A stretch of 64,000 nucleotides of DNA from Bradysia coprophila (GCF_014529535.1 NW_023503785.1:868001-932000); one strand, 5' to 3'. Shown: positions 11,836-23,146, counted from the stretch's first letter. Notes: generated by a model from the sequence alone, not told the origin. A program made the numbers and translations.

Positions 11836-13121
11836 CTTCTTCTTCTTCTTCTTTTTCAGCCTGTTTCTATCCACTGCTGGATGTAGGCCTCTCCAACTTC
11901 TTTCCATTTCGTACGATCCATTGCCATTTGCTGCCAGTTTGTACCTGCAATATTCTTAATTCTGTTTGTCCATCTCTCTGGTGGTCTACCTATAGCTCGT
12001 CTTTTATATGGTCGCCAGTTCATGATCTTTTTGGTCCAACGTTCGTCTGTCCTTCTTGCAATATGTCCCGCCCAGCTCCATTTCAGAGATGCTATTCTTT
12101 CCATGACATCAACGACCCTGGTTTGTTGTCGAATCCATTGATTCGTCATTCTGTCTCTGAGTGTTATTCCAAGCATACTCCGTTCCATGGCTCTTTGTGT
12201 CACTCTCAATTTTTCTTCGGATGCTTTCGTTAAAGTTAACGTTTCCGCTCCATAAGTGAGCACTGGAAGGACACAAGTGTCGAAAACTTTGCGTTTCAGA
12301 CTATTATTCATTTTGCTTTTGAAAATTAGTCTGAGTTTTCCGAACGCTGCCCATGCAAGACCAATCCTACGTCTTATTTCTGCAGTTTGGTTGTCCAGAC
12401 CTAACTTCAGCTTATGTCCTAGATATACATAGCTGTCGACTCGTTCAATGACAGTGTCACCAATTTTGATTTCTCTATCGTCCCCGATGTTGGTCATGAC
12501 TTTTGTTTTCGATAAGTTCATCTTGAGGCCAACTTTGCTCGCCTCTTCACTTAACTGTTGTAGCATAAGCTGAGCCTGACCTAGATTCGCTGCTATCGGT
12601 ACAATGTCATCAGCGAAGCGGAGATTGCTCAGGTACTCTCCATTTATCTTTATTCCCATTTTACTCCAGTTTAACTTCCTAAAAACACTCTGCAGAATCG
12701 CCGTGAATAATTTCGGTGAAATGGTGTCACCCTGCCTTACACCTCGGCCAATTCTGAATTTCTCCGTGCTCTTATGAAGTTTTATACATGAAGTAGCATT
12801 TTTGTACACATATCGAATTGTGTTGGAGTACCTTGAGTCTACTCTACATTCGTCTAATGCGTCCAATATCGACCATGTTTCCACTGAATCGAAAGCTTTT
12901 TCGAAGTCTATGAATAGCAAGACTATGTCGATGTTGTATTCACGACACTTCTCAATAAGCGTTCTCATCACTTGCAAATGGTCGTTTGTGCTGAAACCAG
13001 ATCTGAAAGCAGCTTGTTCAACAGGTTGGTAGAAGTCGAACTTGTTAGTGTTCCTCTTCGTAATGATTTTCATAAACAACTTGTAGAGTGTTGACAATAG
13101 GCTTATGGGTCGGTAATTTTC
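11836..13121 (-). mobile_element. RTE-like retrotransposon copy A, 3' portion (outer, interrupted copy)
   Basis: 5'-truncated copy ending in a (GAA)n tail at 11836. The frame reads from about 13121 to 11856 and covers most of the reverse transcriptase (LLFIDFEKAFDSVE, GVRQGDTISPKLFT, LRFADDIV) plus the C-terminal region. The missing 5' piece of the same copy is at 16483-16525, beyond copy B. The two pieces together are bracketed by a 10-bp duplication AACGGAAATT (11826-11835 and 16526-16535). Copy A was therefore a ~1.3-kb insertion later split by copy B. Confidence 0.92.
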
Positions 13122-16100
13122 TTCTTCTTCTTCTTCTTCTTTTTCAGCCTGTTTCTATCCACTGCTGGATGTAGGCCTCTCCAACTTCTTTCCATTTCGT
13201 ACGGTCCATTGCCATTTGCTGCCAGTTTGTACCTGCAATATTCTTAATTCCGTTTGTCCATCTCTCTGGTGGTCTACCTATAGCTCGTCTTTTATATGGT
13301 CGCCAGTTCATGATCTTTTTGGTCCAACGTTCGTCTGTCCTTCTTGCAATATGTCCCGCCCAGCTCCATTTCAGAGATGCTATTCTTTCCATGACATCAA
13401 CGACCCTGGTTTGTTGTCGAATCCATTGATTCGTCATTCTGTCTCTGAGTGTTATTCCAAGCATACTCCGTTCCATGGCTCTTTGTGTCACTCTCAATTT
13501 ATCTTCGGATGCTTTTGTTAAAGTTAACGTTTCCGCTCCATAAGTGAGCACTGGAAGGACACAAGTGTCGAAAACTTTGCGTTTCAGACTATTATTCATT
13601 TTGCTTTTGAAAATTAGTCTGAGTTTTCCGAACGCTGCCCATGCAAGACCAATCCTACGTCTTATTTCTGCAGTTTGGTTGTCCAGACCTAACTTCAGTT
13701 TATGTCCTAGATATACATAGCTGTCGACTCGTTCAATGACAGTGTCACCAATTTTGATTTCTCTATCGTCCCCGATGTTGGTCATGACTTTTGTTTTCGA
13801 TAAGTTCATCTTGAGGCCAACTTTGCTCGCCTCTTCACTTAACTGTTGTAGCATAAGCTGAGCCTGACCTAGATTCGCTGCTATCGGTACAATGTCATCA
13901 GCGAAGCGGAGATTGCTCAGGTACTCTCCATTTATCTTTAATCCCATTTTACTCCAGTTTAACTTCCTAAAAATACTCTGCAGAATCGCCGTGAATAATT
14001 TCGGTGAAATGGTGTCACCCTGCCTTACACCTCGGCCAATTCTGAATTTCTCCGTGCTCTTATGAAGTTTTATACATGAAGTAGCATTTTTGTACACATA
14101 TCGAATTGTGTTGGAGTACCTTGAGTCTACTCTACATTCGTCTAATGCGTCCAATATCGACCATGTTTCCACTGAATCGAAAGCTTTTTCGAAGTCTATG
14201 AATAGCAAGACTATGTCGATGTTGTATTCACGACACTTCTCAATAAGCGTTCTCATCACCTGCAAATGGTCGTTTGTGCTGAAACCAGATCTGAAAGCAG
14301 CTTGTTCAACAGGTTGGTAGAAGTCGAACTTGTTAGTGTTCCTCTTCGTAATGATTTTCATAAACAACTTGTAGAGTGTTGACAATAGGCTTATGGGTCG
14401 GTAATTTTCCAGCTTTGTTATGTCTCCTTTTTTATGCAGCAATGTAATTACCGCATTTTCCCAGGCTTCTGGTACTTCTTCCCATTGGAGACATTGATTA
14501 AACAAAGCCGTGATTGCCTTTAATAATGAGTCTCCACCTAGTTTAATGGCTTCCACTGGAACACCATCTTCTCCGGGAGACTTTTTGTTTTTCATCTCGG
14601 CTACTGCGGCCTTGACTTCATCAACAGTTATGTCGGGCATATCCTCCGATCCCACGTTTCTTATTATTGGTCTATCTTCGGTTTCTTCCGTTGGATTCTG
14701 TCTTGCTGAAGAAAACAAATTCTCATAAAATTCTGTTGCAATGTTTAATATCGCATTTCGATCCGTTTGGATCGTTCCTGTTTTGTCTCGTAATTTGAAG
14801 ATTTCTTTTTTGGCGTTTGTCATTTTTCTTCGTAGGACTTTCATATTGCAGTTAGCTTCAATTATGTTTTGAGCCAATTGGACATTATATTTTCTTTCAT
14901 CTGATCTCCTTGCTTTGTTGATACTTTTAGACAGGTTCCGGTATTCCACCGAATCTCGTCCTCCGTTTTTTACCAACTCTGCTCTGCTTGCGATCAGGTC
15001 TAATGTTTCTCTGCTGAGTTTTGATTCTTTCCCTTGGACGGATTTGCATTTGGATTTCATGAAACCCATTATTGTATCGACGATTTTGGTATTCAATTCG
15101 TCCAATGTTTCACATTGATTGTTGACGTTATCTAATTCGGCAGTCATTTTCGTAGCAAATTCTTCATTTTGTGTGTAAAGCCGTTGTACGTCAATCCTTT
15201 CACTTTTCTGAACTAGTTGTGATCTTTGAAATCTGGTATTTAACGTGACTCTTGCACGAACCATTCGGTGATCACTACCGGTTGAAAAATTGTTTAGGAC
15301 CGTAACGTTCTTAACGGTTGACTTACAGCCAGTTATGATGTAATCGATCTCATTTTTCGTTACACCATCTGCACTAGCCCAAGTCCATTTCCGTTGAGGC
15401 TTTCCTGCAAAAAATGAATTCATTGCGTACAAATTGTGTTGCTGTAAGAAGTTGAGTAAAGTATTTCCACGCTCATTTCTTTGGTCGTTGCTAAAACTAC
15501 CAACAGAAACTTCGGAGTCTTCTTCTCGTTTTCCCAGCTTCGCATTGAAATCACCGATTAGATATTGGTAATGTGATGGGTTTTCGTCCAGAGCTTTCTC
15601 GACATCTTCATAGAATCTTTCTACTTCTTCGTCATCATGGGTGGACGTGGGTGCGTAAACCTGAATTAATTTGACACTGTATCTGTTATTTATCTTCAGG
15701 CTTACGTATATCACTCGATCGGATATGCTTTTCGTGTGAATTATGCGATCCGACCACCGCTTGTTTATGAACAATCCGACACCGTGCATCAGCATCTGAC
15801 TGTCACTTCCTCGGTAGAAGAATGTATGCCCTGATTGTAATTTCAGGCATTCCTCTCCAGGTTTTCTCACTTCGCTCACTCCCACAACATCCCATTTTAT
15901 CTTTTCTAGCCCTTCTTCCATTTCTTGCATTTTTTGTCTTGACGACAATGTTCTGGCATTATATGTGGCAATGTATAATTCGTTATGGCTTCGTTTGAAG
16001 GTTTTTAGCATTAAAACACCACGCTTGCTACTGCGGGTTGGTGAGTATGAAAGCTTTACTTTGCTCGCCCCCGGTAATCCTCGAGCTCTGACCCGCACAT

Positions 16101-16471
16101 TTCTGCACGTTCCGGGACCACCGTGCCTATCAAAGTGCACAGTGCCCGACGGGGTAGTGTTACTCTTTTTGAACATTCTTTTCCATAAAGCTTTGCCCAT
16201 TCTTTTGAACCTATCTGAGCAAAAGGTTATTCGTCCTTTAAAAGCTTAACCTAGTAGCTAATAAGAATTCTGGGATCGTTCTATCCTTTGGCTTCCTGAT
16301 CGTGTTGTTTCACCTCAACGTTGGTCCCTTAACCCCAATTCTTTCGGCTTCCAGCTCACGATTCATTCAACCTTAAGATTGATCTATCTAATCCTATCTT
16401 ATCTACTGCTACGTCCTCGTTAAACTTCATTCCCTCCACTCTTTTTCAAACTGGCTTGGGACAGTCTTTGG
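13122..16471 (-). mobile_element. Full-length RTE-like retrotransposon copy B, nested in copy A
   Basis: About 3.35 kb. The 5' end starts near CCAAAGACTGTCCCAAGCC (minus strand), followed by a ~270-bp leader, one ORF, and a 3' UTR of only a few bases before a (GAA)n tail. It is flanked by CGGTAATTTTC at 13111-13121 and 16472-16482, an 11-bp duplication made from copy A sequence. The exact 5' base is ambiguous by a few positions because the target resembles the element start (the copy at 49265 has CACCGCCAAAG). The very short 3' UTR and microsatellite tail are typical of the RTE clade. Confidence 0.92.
13144..16200 (-). CDS. RTE-like ORF: AP endonuclease and reverse transcriptase
   Basis: An uninterrupted 1,018-codon ORF with an ATG at 16198-16200. 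The N-terminal ~70 residues are basic. An apurinic-type endonuclease follows at roughly residues 75-320, with YNARTLSSRQ, SEVRKPGEE, VYAPTSTHDD, IGDFNAKLG and GSDHRMVRA marking the catalytic motifs. A charged linker leads to the reverse transcriptase (about 500-850) with NYRPISLLSTLYKLF, FIDFEKAFDSVE, GVRQGDTISPKLF and the catalytic LRFADDIV. The C-terminal region ends in a basic GRPPERWTNGIKNIAGTNWQ segment. The protein would nick target DNA and prime cDNA synthesis there. With no stop codon, no frameshift and all core motifs visible, this copy may still be active. Overall plan agrees with RTE-clade ORF2 proteins. Confidence 0.92.
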   Translation of the reverse strand: MGKALWKRMFKKSNTTPSGTVHFDRHGGPGTCRNVRVRARGLPGASKVKLSYSPTRSSKRGVLMLKTFKRSHNELYIATYNARTLSSRQKMQEMEEGLEKIKWDVVGVSEVRKPGEECLKLQSGHTFFYRGSDSQMLMHGVGLFINKRWSDRIIHTKSISDRVIYVSLKINNRYSVKLIQVYAPTSTHDDEEVERFYEDVEKALDENPSHYQYLIGDFNAKLGKREEDSEVSVGSFSNDQRNERGNTLLNFLQQHNLYAMNSFFAGKPQRKWTWASADGVTKNEIDYIITGCKSTVKNVTVLNNFSTGSDHRMVRARVTLNTRFQRSQLVQKSERIDVQRLYTQNEEFATKMTAELDNVNNQCETLDELNTKIVDTIMGFMKSKCKSVQGKESKLSRETLDLIASRAELVKNGGRDSVEYRNLSKSINKARRSDERKYNVQLAQNIIEANCNMKVLRRKMTNAKKEIFKLRDKTGTIQTDRNAILNIATEFYENLFSSARQNPTEETEDRPIIRNVGSEDMPDITVDEVKAAVAEMKNKKSPGEDGVPVEAIKLGGDSLLKAITALFNQCLQWEEVPEAWENAVITLLHKKGDITKLENYRPISLLSTLYKLFMKIITKRNTNKFDFYQPVEQAAFRSGFSTNDHLQVMRTLIEKCREYNIDIVLLFIDFEKAFDSVETWSILDALDECRVDSRYSNTIRYVYKNATSCIKLHKSTEKFRIGRGVRQGDTISPKLFTAILQSIFRKLNWSKMGLKINGEYLSNLRFADDIVPIAANLGQAQLMLQQLSEEASKVGLKMNLSKTKVMTNIGDDREIKIGDTVIERVDSYVYLGHKLKLGLDNQTAEIRRRIGLAWAAFGKLRLIFKSKMNNSLKRKVFDTCVLPVLTYGAETLTLTKASEDKLRVTQRAMERSMLGITLRDRMTNQWIRQQTRVVDVMERIASLKWSWAGHIARRTDERWTKKIMNWRPYKRRAIGRPPERWTNGIKNIAGTNWQQMAMDRTKWKEVGEAYIQQWIETG

Positions 16472-16482
16472 CGGTAATTTTC

Positions 16483-16525
16483 CAGCTTTGTTATGTCTCC
16501 TTTTTTATGCAGCAATGTAATTACT
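16483..16525 (-). mobile_element. 5' piece of RTE copy A
   Basis: A 43-bp reverse-transcriptase fragment (TLLHKKGDITKLEN in translation) that ends exactly where copy A resumes at 13121. It is followed by the outer duplication AACGGAAATT. It shows that copy A was split, not that two copies duplicated in tandem. Confidence 0.9.
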
Positions 16526-16535
16526 AACGGAAATT

Positions 16536-17207
16536 GCATTATGGAAAATGGATTTAAATTCAATTTTGTTTGTAACGATTGCCAGATTCCCCGATGCCGA
16601 TTGCCTAGACAGACATAAAACATCAATTTTATTGTCGTTACATTTTTAATTCTTTTTCTGCAACCAGTGTCCTTGACATCCGTCTTTCAATGTTGTATCA
16701 GTGATAAAACATTAAATTTCGCAATAACACACAATCATCTATTATTGGAGTAAAACGAGAAAATCCAGAGCACCTTTGGAAAATCCCATTTCCCTGCAGG
16801 GAAGGTGCAAATTGTACTGACCTGTGTTCGAAGCAAATTTCTTTTTCAATTACAGTGCTACATCACTGGTCAGGGACTAAAGTAAGAAACATACTGTGTA
16901 GCCAATTGCCCACAGTGCCCCCCGAAATGGCCACATAGCCATTGACATTTGACATCACAGAAATTTCACTGAACCCAAAAGTCTCATTTACCAGGCCAAT
17001 ATTCAAACTTGCTTAATCATGAACGGGGCGTCAGCGAAGTTCCGTGACGCTAGTGCTCCTTCACTAAGCAAAAAGAACAACCACTTTTCAATTTCAATGT
17101 TTTACAAACATCAAATGACAAGTCAAAACTTTGAAAATTTAAAAGTCCAACCCCGGAATTCAACCCTCAAAGTCAAAGTAAACACATAAACATCAATTAA
17201 ATCAACT
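16536..17207. other. Non-coding stretch
   Basis: No gene or terminal repeat recognised. The sequence separates the nested RTE insertions from a degraded Jockey-like element. Confidence 0.4.
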
Positions 17208-18963
17208 TTAAAGTTCGTTATCTATAACCTCGTCATCTTCCTTCAGTTTCTCTTTTACTTTCGCTTTAAACTCATTGCGACTTAACACCATAAGACCACT
17301 ATACTTGTTCACTTGTCTGATCATTTTTGCCATCGGTTGATTATACCCTTTCGTTTCGTAGACAACTTCAGCCAGTCGCCAGTGGTCTCTCATTACTGAA
17401 CGCTCGATGCTGCTCTCTTCTGATGAATCTCGAATCAATATTCACATCGTTGATTCTTTTGTTATACAAGTCGTAAGCCATTAGAGCATTTGAGATATTT
17501 CTGCGTGTAGATAATTTTTCCAGTCCAATTTCCTTACATCGCTCTTCGTATGGTTCCAGTCTGTACGGTGGAATGCGGTTTGTGTCTCCCAAAGCATACA
17601 TAACAAACTGTTTTTGGACTGAATCGATGTCATCGCTGCAGTTCTGTTGGTACGTTACGGGTCCCACACAACTGACGCAAATTCCAGTTTTGACCTTACG
17701 TATGCATTATACAGCACCACCAATGCTCTTGTGCCAAACTTTCCTTTCGATACAGACTTAATATAACCCATTGACTGTCTCGCTCTGGTTATACTTCTCT
17801 CCATGCGTGCGATGAGCGTAAACTTCACATCGACCGGGATGCCAAGATCTCGAACTTCCTGCTACGTTGCTACGTAACGTGATGCGGATCGTTGATTCGT
17901 GCTATTGTGATTACTTCGCATTTTCCCAAATTAAACGGAAGCCTGTTCTTTTCGCTCCATCTCAAAACGTTGTCAATGTAACCTTGGAGTTGTCTTGAAT
18001 CAGCCGACGAACCAACTTCCATTAACAACTTTATGTCATCCGCAAATAGAAGTGGAAGTGCAAATGATGCACATTCCACAATGTCATTAACACCAATCAA
18101 GAACAATGTTGGGCCAAGAATACTTCCAGCAGGAACACCTGAAGTCGCTGTATAAGTCCTAGATTTGACATCGCCAATTACAACATAGAACAGCCACCTG
18201 GCGGTTTTTTTTCTAATGCCAAACCGTTTCATTTTATTAATGAAGATTCGATTTTAAATCTTAAGCTTCGAAGGAATTCTTCCCAGTTTAATGGATTTTT
18301 GGTGGAAAGTCCAAAACGGCCACACTAACACGTCCATATATTTTTTGACAAATAACGGTGCAATATCATCGGGACCGCTTGTTCTCTTGGGATCTAATTT
18401 TTCAATCTTACCCATTGTCAGTTCCACTTCCCACATCGTCAGATTCTGCACCATACTCTTCATCAAAAACTAGCGGTTCTTCGTTCTTCGTATAAAGTCC
18501 TTCAAAGTAATCGGCAAATATTTCTGCAACTTCCTGCGGATTTTCAGACTTTCTTTCACCAAACATCATTTCACTCTGGTATGTTGCACATTTTCTTTTC
18601 GACTTGGCGTATGAACAAAACTCCGACGGATTTTCCACGATGTTTTGTTGGATCGATCAAGTGATCGATGTAGTCTTTGTTCAGCTTTTCGTTCAACTCG
18701 TTGAATTCTCTTACGGCCTTTGCATAATCTAATGTCAAGATATCCTTCGGTTTCTGTTTGTACATTTTTTTCTTCTTATTCTTTTTCTGCTGCCACTTCC
18801 AAGTCCACCACTTTGGTCTGTTTTTGTTCCGCCCAATACGGACCTTTGGTACATTTTCAACGATCACTCGATTTAGCCATTCATAGAAATTGTCGAAAGC
18901 CTCATCAACGTCCACCCGATCAAAAAGTGCTGCGAAGTTTAGGCGAACATTAAACTTTTTCAT
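17208..18963 (-). pseudogene. Degraded Jockey/CR1-like non-LTR retrotransposon ORF2
   Basis: Collinear fragments in several frames. At 18963-18640 is the linker between endonuclease and reverse transcriptase (NRPKWWTWKWQQKK, DYIDHLIDPTKHRG). Next come 18638-18408 (NPSEFCSYAKSKRKC) and 18466-18254 (KLDPKRTSGPDDIAPLFVKK). At 18232-17870 is the catalytic part (GVPAGSILGPTLF, LPLLFADDIKLL). At 17667-17208 is a C-terminal tail (RCKEIGLEKLSTRRNISNAL). At least four frame changes make it non-functional. The endonuclease part is absent upstream. Clade assignment rests on motif style only. Confidence 0.75.
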
Positions 18964-20279
18964 ATTGAATCAAATTAAAAAAGAATTATATTCAAACAAA
19001 AGTACTCCTCAATACAAGTTCAACGAGCTATAGATCATTGTAAACGGTTCACTACATCCGGAGACAACACAACTTGAAATTGAATCATCTTCATACATTT
19101 TCCGCCATTTCACCATATTCGGGTTAACGCCCGTCCCCTACCAAACAATCACGTTAAATGACAAAATTGCACAAATAAATGTAATACGAAATTCATCTGG
19201 CAATATCGATGATTAGACGATCACATTCATTTCCAACGTGTCATTAGTTTCGCCAACTGAAGAAATCTGTATAACCGAATCAGATGTGCGATGGCACGAA
19301 AGTTCGATACAAACGCCATCTCACCCCTTCGTTAAAAGCAAAAAATGGAAAGTCGGGCCAGCTGTTCTCAGATAGTGAAAATCTTTTGTAAAATACAAGT
19401 CGAAATATTATCAACGCGCCACAAAGGTTTATAGTCTGAATATAATCATAAAACGTATTCGAATAGACTTACTTATAGCATCCGATTGGATAAATTCTTG
19501 TCACATTCCCGATAAATTAATTTCATCTGAAGATCAATTACACGTTTTAAAGAAACAGTTACATTTCGATCATAATTACACACAATTCACATCAGAAATT
19601 CTGTCTAGATCCTCTAAGTGCACATTTAATACCCATAATTATCCATATAGTGGTAGCAGCAACCAACATTGTTTTAAGATGAATATATCAAATTGTAACC
19701 ACTCAAAGATGTGCGGTGTGTAGGTTCTACCTATGCATAGCATACCGTAATTAATTAATAAAACAATACCTCAAGCCACTTAAAATGGTGAGAATGTTAA
19801 ATATATTTGCATATACGACGATGTGAATTGAGATCATGCTTCAAAAAGCCATTGACCGTATTTTATTCGACCACATTCAATCACCGACTGAATGATAAAT
19901 ATTGAGAGTAAAACATTTTTGTGTTGTATTTCCCTCAAAGCTTACAGTTACAGAGCTCGATAAACTAACCTACAATTTGCCGGTTAACCAAAATATTTGC
20001 ATTGCATATCGGCATAGGTTGGATCGGATCGTTCAAAAATACGTATATGAAACGAACCGTCAGAACAGTTGGAGCGTTTTCTGCAACTGAGCCGCGGAAC
20101 CCTTATGCGCCCATTACCATAATGCTTCCGTAACCCTATTGCGTACTTGACATTATTGCCCACCTAGTCCAATTGTGGCGCGCTTGATGTGAGACTACGA
20201 TACGAACGAAGCGAGGTCGGTAGACATCGTGTACGCAAAACCTTCATTTACTAACTTGTTACTAACAAGATTTTATCTA
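18964..20279. other. Non-coding stretch
   Basis: AT-rich sequence without recognised genes. No clear repeat boundary found. Confidence 0.4.
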
Positions 20280-20640
20280 CGGCATCTATTTTTTTGTCAG
20301 CAAATTTATACTTTTAGCAGCAAAATTATTTATTTCATCAGCAAATTTATTCTTTTTATCAACAAAATTATTTTTTTTATCAGCAGATTAAATGTTTTTT
20401 GTAAGCAAATTTAGTGTTTTGTTTCAGCAAAATTAATTTTATTTTCGGCAAATTTATTAGTACTCAAACAGCATATTTATTGCTTTCTGAGCAGCAATAT
20501 TACTGACTTTAAGCAGCAAAAATAATACTTTTGCAGCAAATCCTTAGCAGCAAATTTATTGTTTTGTGATATGCAATTTTACTGCCTTCGAACAGCAAAA
20601 TTAATACCTCGATCAGCAAAGCTATTGCTTTTTGTCAGCT
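20280..20640. repeat. Degenerate array of CAGCAAATTTATT / CAGCAAAATTATT units
   Basis: About a dozen degenerate units of roughly 25-30 bp, each with (C)AGCAAA followed by an AT-rich TTTATT or ATTATT tract. A similar array in the opposite orientation lies at 22062-22400, so the two form the arms of a ~2.1-kb inverted structure. Confidence 0.65.
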
Positions 20641-20674
20641 GAATCGTTTGGTTCTCTGGGACTAATGTCATCAT

Positions 20675-21016
20675 GGAACGGAGTATGCTCGGAATAGCGC
20701 TCAGAGACAGAATGACGAATCAATGGATTCGACAACAAACCAGGGTCGTTGATGTCATGGAAAGAATAGCATCTCTGAAATGGAGCTGGGCGGGACATAT
20801 TGCAAGAAGGACAGACGAACGTTGGACCAAAAAGATCATGAACTGGCGACCATATAAAAGACGAGCTATAGGTAGACCACCAGAGAGATGGACAAACGGA
20901 ATTAAGAATATTGCAGGTACAAACTGGCAGCAAATGGCAATGGATCGTACGAAATGGAAAGAAGTTGGAGAGGCCTACATCCAGCAGTGGATAGAAACAG
21001 GCTGAAAAAGAAGAAG
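20675..21016 (+). mobile_element. RTE-like copy C, 3' fragment
   Basis: A 342-bp 5'-truncated insertion covering the last ~110 codons and the (GAA)n tail. It is flanked by AATGTCATCAT at 20664-20674 and 21017-21027, a perfect 11-bp target duplication. The insertion landed at the edge of the AT-rich array. Confidence 0.93.
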
Positions 21017-21027
21017 AATGTCATCAT

Positions 21028-22061
21028 TTGCAACCTGGACGTCCGAACTCCATCTCATTTTTGCGCCTGGGAATGTTTAACAGAATGAGTTGTTCACATC
21101 CTTTTCCATCTAATGGCCTATTTCTAGCATTTTAATTGGAAGAATACGGATTTTCTGTTGAACATTTATTACTCTATTGGACATTTATGGAAAGAAAGCG
21201 AATTTATTGGCATCCTTAGAAAATATTCAAAATAATTTCGTAACAACGATAAAAGAAAAAACAAGTTTCAAGTTTCGTAAAAGTAACAATATTTAGTGTA
21301 GTCCTTAAGTCAATTGCTTACAGACATTTCATAAAAGGAACAATCTCTAGTGGATTCCATAAGTCAGTAACTTACAGACCTTTAGTAAAAGGAAAAGTCT
21401 CATAAATAATACTTTCCAAATTTGGAAACCGTATAAACAATTTCTAAACCGTCCAAAATGTCGTCGAAATCGTTCACACAGACTAATTATTAGACGATGC
21501 GAGAGAAAAAAAATTAACTTCTAAGTTACCGTCACCGCTCCGGCTCCCGGCTCGCATTCCCTCCGCTTCGCTCCGGGGCAATGGGCCGGATCGCTCGGCT
21601 CGGCGTGTTAAACCGCTTTTTAGGTTCAATGAAAATTGGTATTCATTTCGTAAAAAGATGAATTCTGTAGCGACGAACTCAACTCCTTTATATTATATTT
21701 CGTTGTTGGGGTCGGCTGCTTTCAGATGAAATTATAACTCGTAGACTTTTGAATTTCTTTAATTTCCTTTATTGCACGTCCGACTGATAAATTCATTTCT
21801 TTTACATTCAGTGCATAAACCTCAATTCAAACAAAATTCTTCTTCCAACTGTCAATTCTCAATAAAAATTCATTCCCAGCCGAATTATGCATTTCGTCCC
21901 AAACATTCGTAAAAAGATGAATTCCCTAGGAACCAACAAAATTCCTTAACAGCGATAAGAAAGTTAGGAATTGAGCTGAAATGATATGAAAGTAATATAA
22001 TTGTTCCAATTGAAAATTGAAGATAATTAATTTTTCTCTTGACAATTTGCATGCAGAAAAA
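21028..22061. other. Non-coding stretch with a GC-rich island
   Basis: No gene recognised. Positions about 21530-21605 are unusually GC-rich and pyrimidine-patterned (CCGCTCCGGCTCCCGGCTCG) in an otherwise AT-rich neighbourhood. Confidence 0.4.
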
Positions 22062-22400
22062 TATGAAATTTGCGAATTTTAATAAATAAATTTGCTGTTG
22101 GGAATCAATAGATTTGCTGCTAAAAAATTGCTAAAATAAACAATTAATTTTGCCGATGACGAATAAATAAATTTGTTGACAAAAATATTAATTTTGCTGA
22201 TAAAAATAAATAGATTTGCTGCTAAAAAATAGCTAAAAAAATATTTAATTTTGCAAATTGCAAAAAAATGAATGTGCTGACAAAATTAGATCAAAAAAAT
22301 AAATTTGCAGACGAAGGATTAAATTTAGTCACAATAGCAATAATTTTGTTGCAAAAAAAGAATAATTTTGCTGCCAAAGAAAGATTTCCCTTTTATCTAC
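22062..22400. repeat. Inverted partner array of AAATTTGCTG / AATTTTGCTG units
   Basis: Degenerate units with AAATTTGCTG or AATTTTGCTG every 25-35 bp, the complement of the array at 20280-20640. Between the arms lie the GC-rich island and RTE copy C. Confidence 0.65.
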
Positions 22401-22580
22401 TGCTACTGAAAATATTCATAATTTTGATGCAAAAACACATCAACAAAACTACAGAATCCTATACTTCGCATGATCGTGGAAGGATTCTTTCAATTGCTTG
22501 CGCAAATACTTATATCTTGGTTACATACCCTTATGTGTTACATTGCTTTGCGCACGACTAGATTGTTGCTGAAAATTATG

Positions 22581-22816
22581 AATACAGTTTGTTCATGTCA
22601 TTTTTACACAGTTTTAGATATGTCAGAGTTTTAAATGTACCCAGTCAATTAAGTTCTTCCCAAATTATGAATTTTTGGCGCAAAATTTAAAATTTCTATC
22701 GCGAATTCAAATATTGCGCAATTTGGGAAGAACTTAATTGACTGGGTACATTAAAAACTCTGACATATCGACAATCTTTAGAAACTGTGTAAAAATGAAA
22801 TGAACAAACTGTATTT
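22581..22816. mobile_element. Foldback MITE, ~95-bp arms
   Basis: Arms run from AATACAGTTTGTTCATGTCA to about 22680 and from about 22721 to 22816. They share TGTACCCAGTCAATTAAG and CTTCCCAAATT in inverted orientation, around a ~40-bp spacer. No coding capacity, and target duplication unclear. Confidence 0.75.
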
Positions 22817-22843
22817 TCACCTTGCAGAAGATAAACTTTTTAA

Positions 22844-23079
22844 ATTTTATTTATTTATTTAAAAGCGAAAAAAGGCTGCAAAGCGCAACCAGTAAAAAAC
22901 GATCTTTTCAAAAACAAATATTTACAATAAATAAAATTCATCAACTCTATTACGTCCCAAAGTCCCCAAAATGAAACTAGCGTTTCTCCGTTGAATTGCA
23001 ATAGAAACCTTTTGTAATAGGTAATCCATGGAGCGTGGTTCGCCAGAAGCTTTTCGATAAACTGAATTAATTTAGACAA
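22844..23079 (-). pseudogene. Short 3' fragment of the R2-like retrotransposon lineage
   Basis: One minus-strand frame over about 23055-22930 reads GEPRSMDYLLQKVSIAIQRR and ends DEFYLL before a stop, matching the 3' end of the copy at 1790-2653. Its 3' UTR has the same GATCGTTTTTTACTG...GCGC stem-loop region and an AAATA-rich tail. Only the last ~50 codons remain. Confidence 0.75.
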
Positions 23080-23146
23080 TTTTTATGCACAATATGACGA
23101 ATTAACCCACAGCGATATCGTAAAATTATAAAAAAGTTGAACTAAA

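Noticed and set aside
11928-12233. 101-codon plus-strand frame found repeatedly (also at 13216 and as antisense at 20622, 44316, 51995)
   Set aside because: Antisense shadow of the C-terminal part of the RTE ORF; it recurs only because the element does.
11836-16471. Tandem segmental duplication of a host gene
   Set aside because: The two long similar frames are RTE-like retrotransposon copies, and their arrangement is explained by two distinct target duplications and a split outer copy.
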